A stretch of DNA of 6,764 nt from contig CALBSF010000082.1 in the NCBI GenBank assembly GCA_937927795.1, positions 1-6,764 of the forward strand, written 5' to 3'. Origin of the DNA: an uncultured Rickettsiales bacterium. Lineage in GTDB: Bacteria; Pseudomonadota; Alphaproteobacteria; Rickettsiales; UBA1997. This document shows, piece by piece, positions 5,813-6,764 of this stretch (the stretch's first letter is position 1; every line of letters begins with the position of its first letter). Below the pieces are notes generated by a model. The model ran no database searches and had not been told where the DNA came from. It was given only the letters and a program-made list of their open reading frames with translations. The position numbers were made by a program, and so were the translations under genes.

Positions 5813-6764
5813 TTTTGAACAAATATTGCAGCGTCGGAATTGGCCTGCAAATAATAAAAACAGGAAATATTGATCTCCAAATTCCTCGCTATTTCAACGA
5901 TCCTTACGATTGCTTACATCAAAATTTTAAAATCAAATTTAGCTATGAAGATGTGAAGCGCCTATCAGATAAAATTTCGGCTAAATTTAGGCCATCAGAA
6001 AAAGAACTGAAAACCGCAATTAAAAATCATAACGACATATTTGATATAAGTTATTTTTATAGTATGTCGTGTTTTAGCGAAAAAAATGACAGCATGTTAA
6101 TGTGGGCTCACTATGCAAGAAATCACAGCGGAATATGCTTAGAATTTGAATTTGTTGATGAGTTGATATCTAGTACAAAGCAAATTGATTATGTAGATGA
6201 GGATTTCAATCTGAAAAATCTAACTCCTGAAAAAGCTATTCTAATAAAACACAAGGACTGGTCTTATGAAAAAGAATGGAGATATATAAGATTTAGCAAA
6301 CGTGCTGCTACCCGCTATGCACTTAGCGCGATTAATAATTTAATCAAAAGCAAAATACCTGCCGATGACTTGAATAATTGGGAAAATGAAAAACAAGATA
6401 TTTGGAAAGAATTTTTAAAAGATGAAAAAAACTATATAGATATCAAGACATCCAAAATTTATCTTGGATGCGAGTTTACAAATCATCAGCGCATGAATGA
6501 GAATATTGAATACGATAAAAGCATTCCTGTATATGACCAAAATAAAAACCTAATGGATGGATTTGCTCCAATTACTCATTATAAAAATGCAGAACTACTT
6601 AAAATTGCCTTAAAAGAAAAAATACCAGTTTATTTGATGAAAAAAGATCAATTGAAATTTAAGCTCGAACCTTTGAAATTAGATACAGTTGCACTTAATA
6701 AAGTAATTAGCGATATAGAGGAAGTGAAATTTATTGCCTATAAAAATATTGATGTTTTAGGGTT
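5809..6764 (+). CDS. DUF2971 family protein, 3' partial
   Basis: The ORF opens at the ATG of the ATGA overlap and stays open to the window end, with 318 complete codons visible. DUF2971 signatures appear in order. The N-terminus MILNKY leads to RYFNDPYD (27-34), the hallmark FNDPxD. SMSCFSEKNDSMLMWAHYA (85-103), then H106-S-G108 and CLEFEF, forms the second conserved block. WSYEKEWRYIR (151-161) is the third, and IYLGCEF (217-223) the fourth. No activity that I know of has been shown for this family; members often sit in accessory and defence-rich regions. The protein has no signal peptide or membrane segment. Coupling to the HEPN-like gene suggests that the two proteins form one module, as toxin and antitoxin or as sensor and effector. 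The visible part already covers the usual core, and about 95 further residues after IYLGCEF may be a C-terminal extension. The stop codon lies outside the window. Confidence 0.85.
   Translation, partial: MILNKYCSVGIGLQIIKTGNIDLQIPRYFNDPYDCLHQNFKIKFSYEDVKRLSDKISAKFRPSEKELKTAIKNHNDIFDISYFYSMSCFSEKNDSMLMWAHYARNHSGICLEFEFVDELISSTKQIDYVDEDFNLKNLTPEKAILIKHKDWSYEKEWRYIRFSKRAATRYALSAINNLIKSKIPADDLNNWENEKQDIWKEFLKDEKNYIDIKTSKIYLGCEFTNHQRMNENIEYDKSIPVYDQNKNLMDGFAPITHYKNAELLKIALKEKIPVYLMKKDQLKFKLEPLKLDTVALNKVISDIEEVKFIAYKNIDVLG

Overview
AT-rich bacterial sequence carrying five protein genes, all on the + strand, with two long structured non-coding gaps between them. The first and last genes run off the ends of the window. 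The taxon cannot be fixed: start codons lack strong Shine-Dalgarno sequences, and nothing here is a taxonomic marker. A host-associated or environmental Gram-negative accessory region is my guess, at low confidence.

Layout. (1) Positions 1-2048: the 3' 681 codons of a large protein that joins an N-terminal GHKL (MutL/MORC/Hsp90-type) ATPase to a C-terminal PD-(D/E)XK nuclease-like domain; its 5' end lies left of the window. (2) Positions 2049-2718: 670 bases without a convincing gene. The first 190 bases hold two related hairpins followed by T-runs, separated by a conserved spacer. The rest contains short recurring words but no clear gene. (3) Positions 2719-4473: a serine beta-lactamase-fold protein with no export signal, a shortened N-terminus and a long helical C-terminal extension. 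(4) Positions 4474-4791: 318 bases holding a diverged second copy of the hairpin/spacer repeat and then a GC-rich, near-perfect inverted repeat. (5) Positions 4792-6764: a tight run of three genes: a small GIY-YIG domain protein, a HEPN/AbiU2-like protein, and a DUF2971 protein. The last two overlap by ATGA and so are probably translationally coupled.

How it may work together. Both ends of the window look like antiviral or selfish-element genes. The ATPase-nuclease fusion resembles the MutL/MORC-like ATPases described near restriction systems. The HEPN-DUF2971 pair has the layout of a two-gene abortive-infection or toxin-antitoxin module. The repeats between the genes suggest a recombinogenic accessory region. 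The best candidates for an undescribed system are the HEPN-DUF2971 pair (with or without the GIY-YIG gene) and the ATPase-nuclease fusion. Function is inferred from motifs and gene order only.
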